Positions 63,340 through 64,000 of a stretch of DNA of 64,000 nucleotides are shown in pieces. The position numbers and the translations under genes were made by a program. How positions within the stretch are numbered: the stretch's first letter is position 1; the number at the start of each line of letters is the position of its first letter. The notes below the pieces were generated by a model. That model searched no databases, was not told the DNA's origin, and saw nothing but the letters and a program-made list of their open reading frames with translations. Origin of the DNA: Selaginella tamariscina (Eukaryota; Streptophyta; Lycopodiopsida; Selaginellales; Selaginellaceae); the NCBI GenBank assembly GCA_003024785.1, contig PUQB01000095.1, forward strand, positions 133,612 through 197,611, written 5' to 3'.

Positions 63340-64000
63340 ATGGCTATGTCAATGTATTGTGTATTACTTTGTTTATTTATTTTACAAGGTGTTATTGCGG
63401 TTCGATATCCATTACCAGGTGGACCACATAATAAACGTCCGTTTAAAAAGGTTGGACCATATAATATTGCACACCGTGGTGCAAATGGAGAGTTTCCTGA
63501 GTCTACAGCACCTTCGTTCAAGGTAAAACTTAATCTATTAATGTATTATTAATGTTATAATATTCAATTTAATGTTGCAGAGAGCTATAGAACGCGGTGC
63601 TGATTTTATCGAAACTGATATTGGAGTTACCAAGGATGGCGTTTTAATATGCATACATGACAGGACTTTGGATTTATTTACTGACGTAAAACAACACAAA
63701 AATTTGCAGACAAATTCAAAACTTACGAATATCATAATAGAAATGAGTCTGGTTTCTTCTCTATTGATTTCACTTTGGAGGAAATCAAGACACTCCGTGT
63801 TAACAACAGAGTACCTGCCGGGATCTTTCTTACGATGGTATACATATTTACATAGATGATCTTTAATAATTTTTAATTTTAATTTTATAGGGTTATACGA
63901 AATTCTCACGTTTGAAGAGTATATTGCTATTGCTCTTAATGCTGATCGAGTCGTTGGAATCGACCCAGAGATTAAATATCCAGACTTTTATAATGCTCAC
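63340..64000 (+). CDS. Glycerophosphodiester phosphodiesterase (GDPD), copy 2, cut by window end
   Basis: ATG 63340 starts MAMSMYCVLLCLFILQGVIA, a clear signal peptide, so the protein is probably secreted or vacuolar. The catalytic loop VGPYNIAHRGANGEFPEST follows (His-Arg-Gly and the metal-binding Glu). After an intron (about 63522-63579) exon 2 gives RAIERGADFIETDIGVTKDG and VLICIHDRTLDLFTDV, with the conserved HD. A one-base shift near 63695 restores DKFKTYEYHNRNESGFFSID and FTLEEIKTLRVNNR. After a small intron (about 63834-63892) LYEILTFEEYIAIALNADRV and VGIDPEIKYPDFYNAH run to the window edge. TATA-rich sequence at 63290-63310 precedes the start. It faces away from copy 1. Confidence 0.88.

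Overview
This is nuclear DNA from a streptophyte plant. The evidence is genes split by many short GT-AG introns, plant-type families (linear C13-type lipoxygenase ending SISI, limit dextrinase with an apparent plastid transit peptide, B3-domain factor, DUF599 membrane protein), Ty3/gypsy and Ty1/copia remnants, and TTTAGGG-type telo-box motifs near genes. I cannot place it more finely. The window is AT-rich and packed with dinucleotide microsatellites, many starting at an intron's 5' splice site.

Layout. 1-18.4 kb is gene-dense: DUF599 protein (+), PP2C phosphatase (+), B3-domain protein (-), a decayed RPL13 copy and the intact-looking RPL13 gene (+, tandem), glucose-6-phosphate 1-epimerase-like (+), F-box protein (-) and MAF1, the RNA polymerase III repressor (+). 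18.4-25.7 kb is repetitive: a G-box-rich direct repeat, a degenerate gypsy element fused to a copia fragment, and a second copia remnant. 25.6-33.5 kb is the most unusual part: two diverged arms in opposite orientation, turning over near 29.5 kb, made of composite microsatellites and studded with about 25 copies of a short palindrome centred on GGATTAATCC. 33.5-37.4 kb is AT-rich and decayed. 37.4-40.6 kb is a lipoxygenase gene (-). 40.6-53.6 kb holds a MITE-like hairpin, an inverted and internally deleted copy of the limit dextrinase gene, a small unrecognised gene (-) and the full-length limit dextrinase gene (+). 54.1-55.5 kb (-) and 63.3 kb to the window end (+) are two glycerophosphodiester phosphodiesterase (GDPD) genes facing away from each other across about 8 kb of repeats.

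The genes look like unrelated housekeeping and metabolic neighbours rather than one pathway. Nearly every gene, including RPL13 and MAF1, contains one or more single-base frame breaks, mostly a lost base in a short homopolymer. I read these as consensus errors in the sequence rather than as a field of pseudogenes. Spans given for genes run from the first to the last codon and include introns; reading frames must be repaired at the positions noted.
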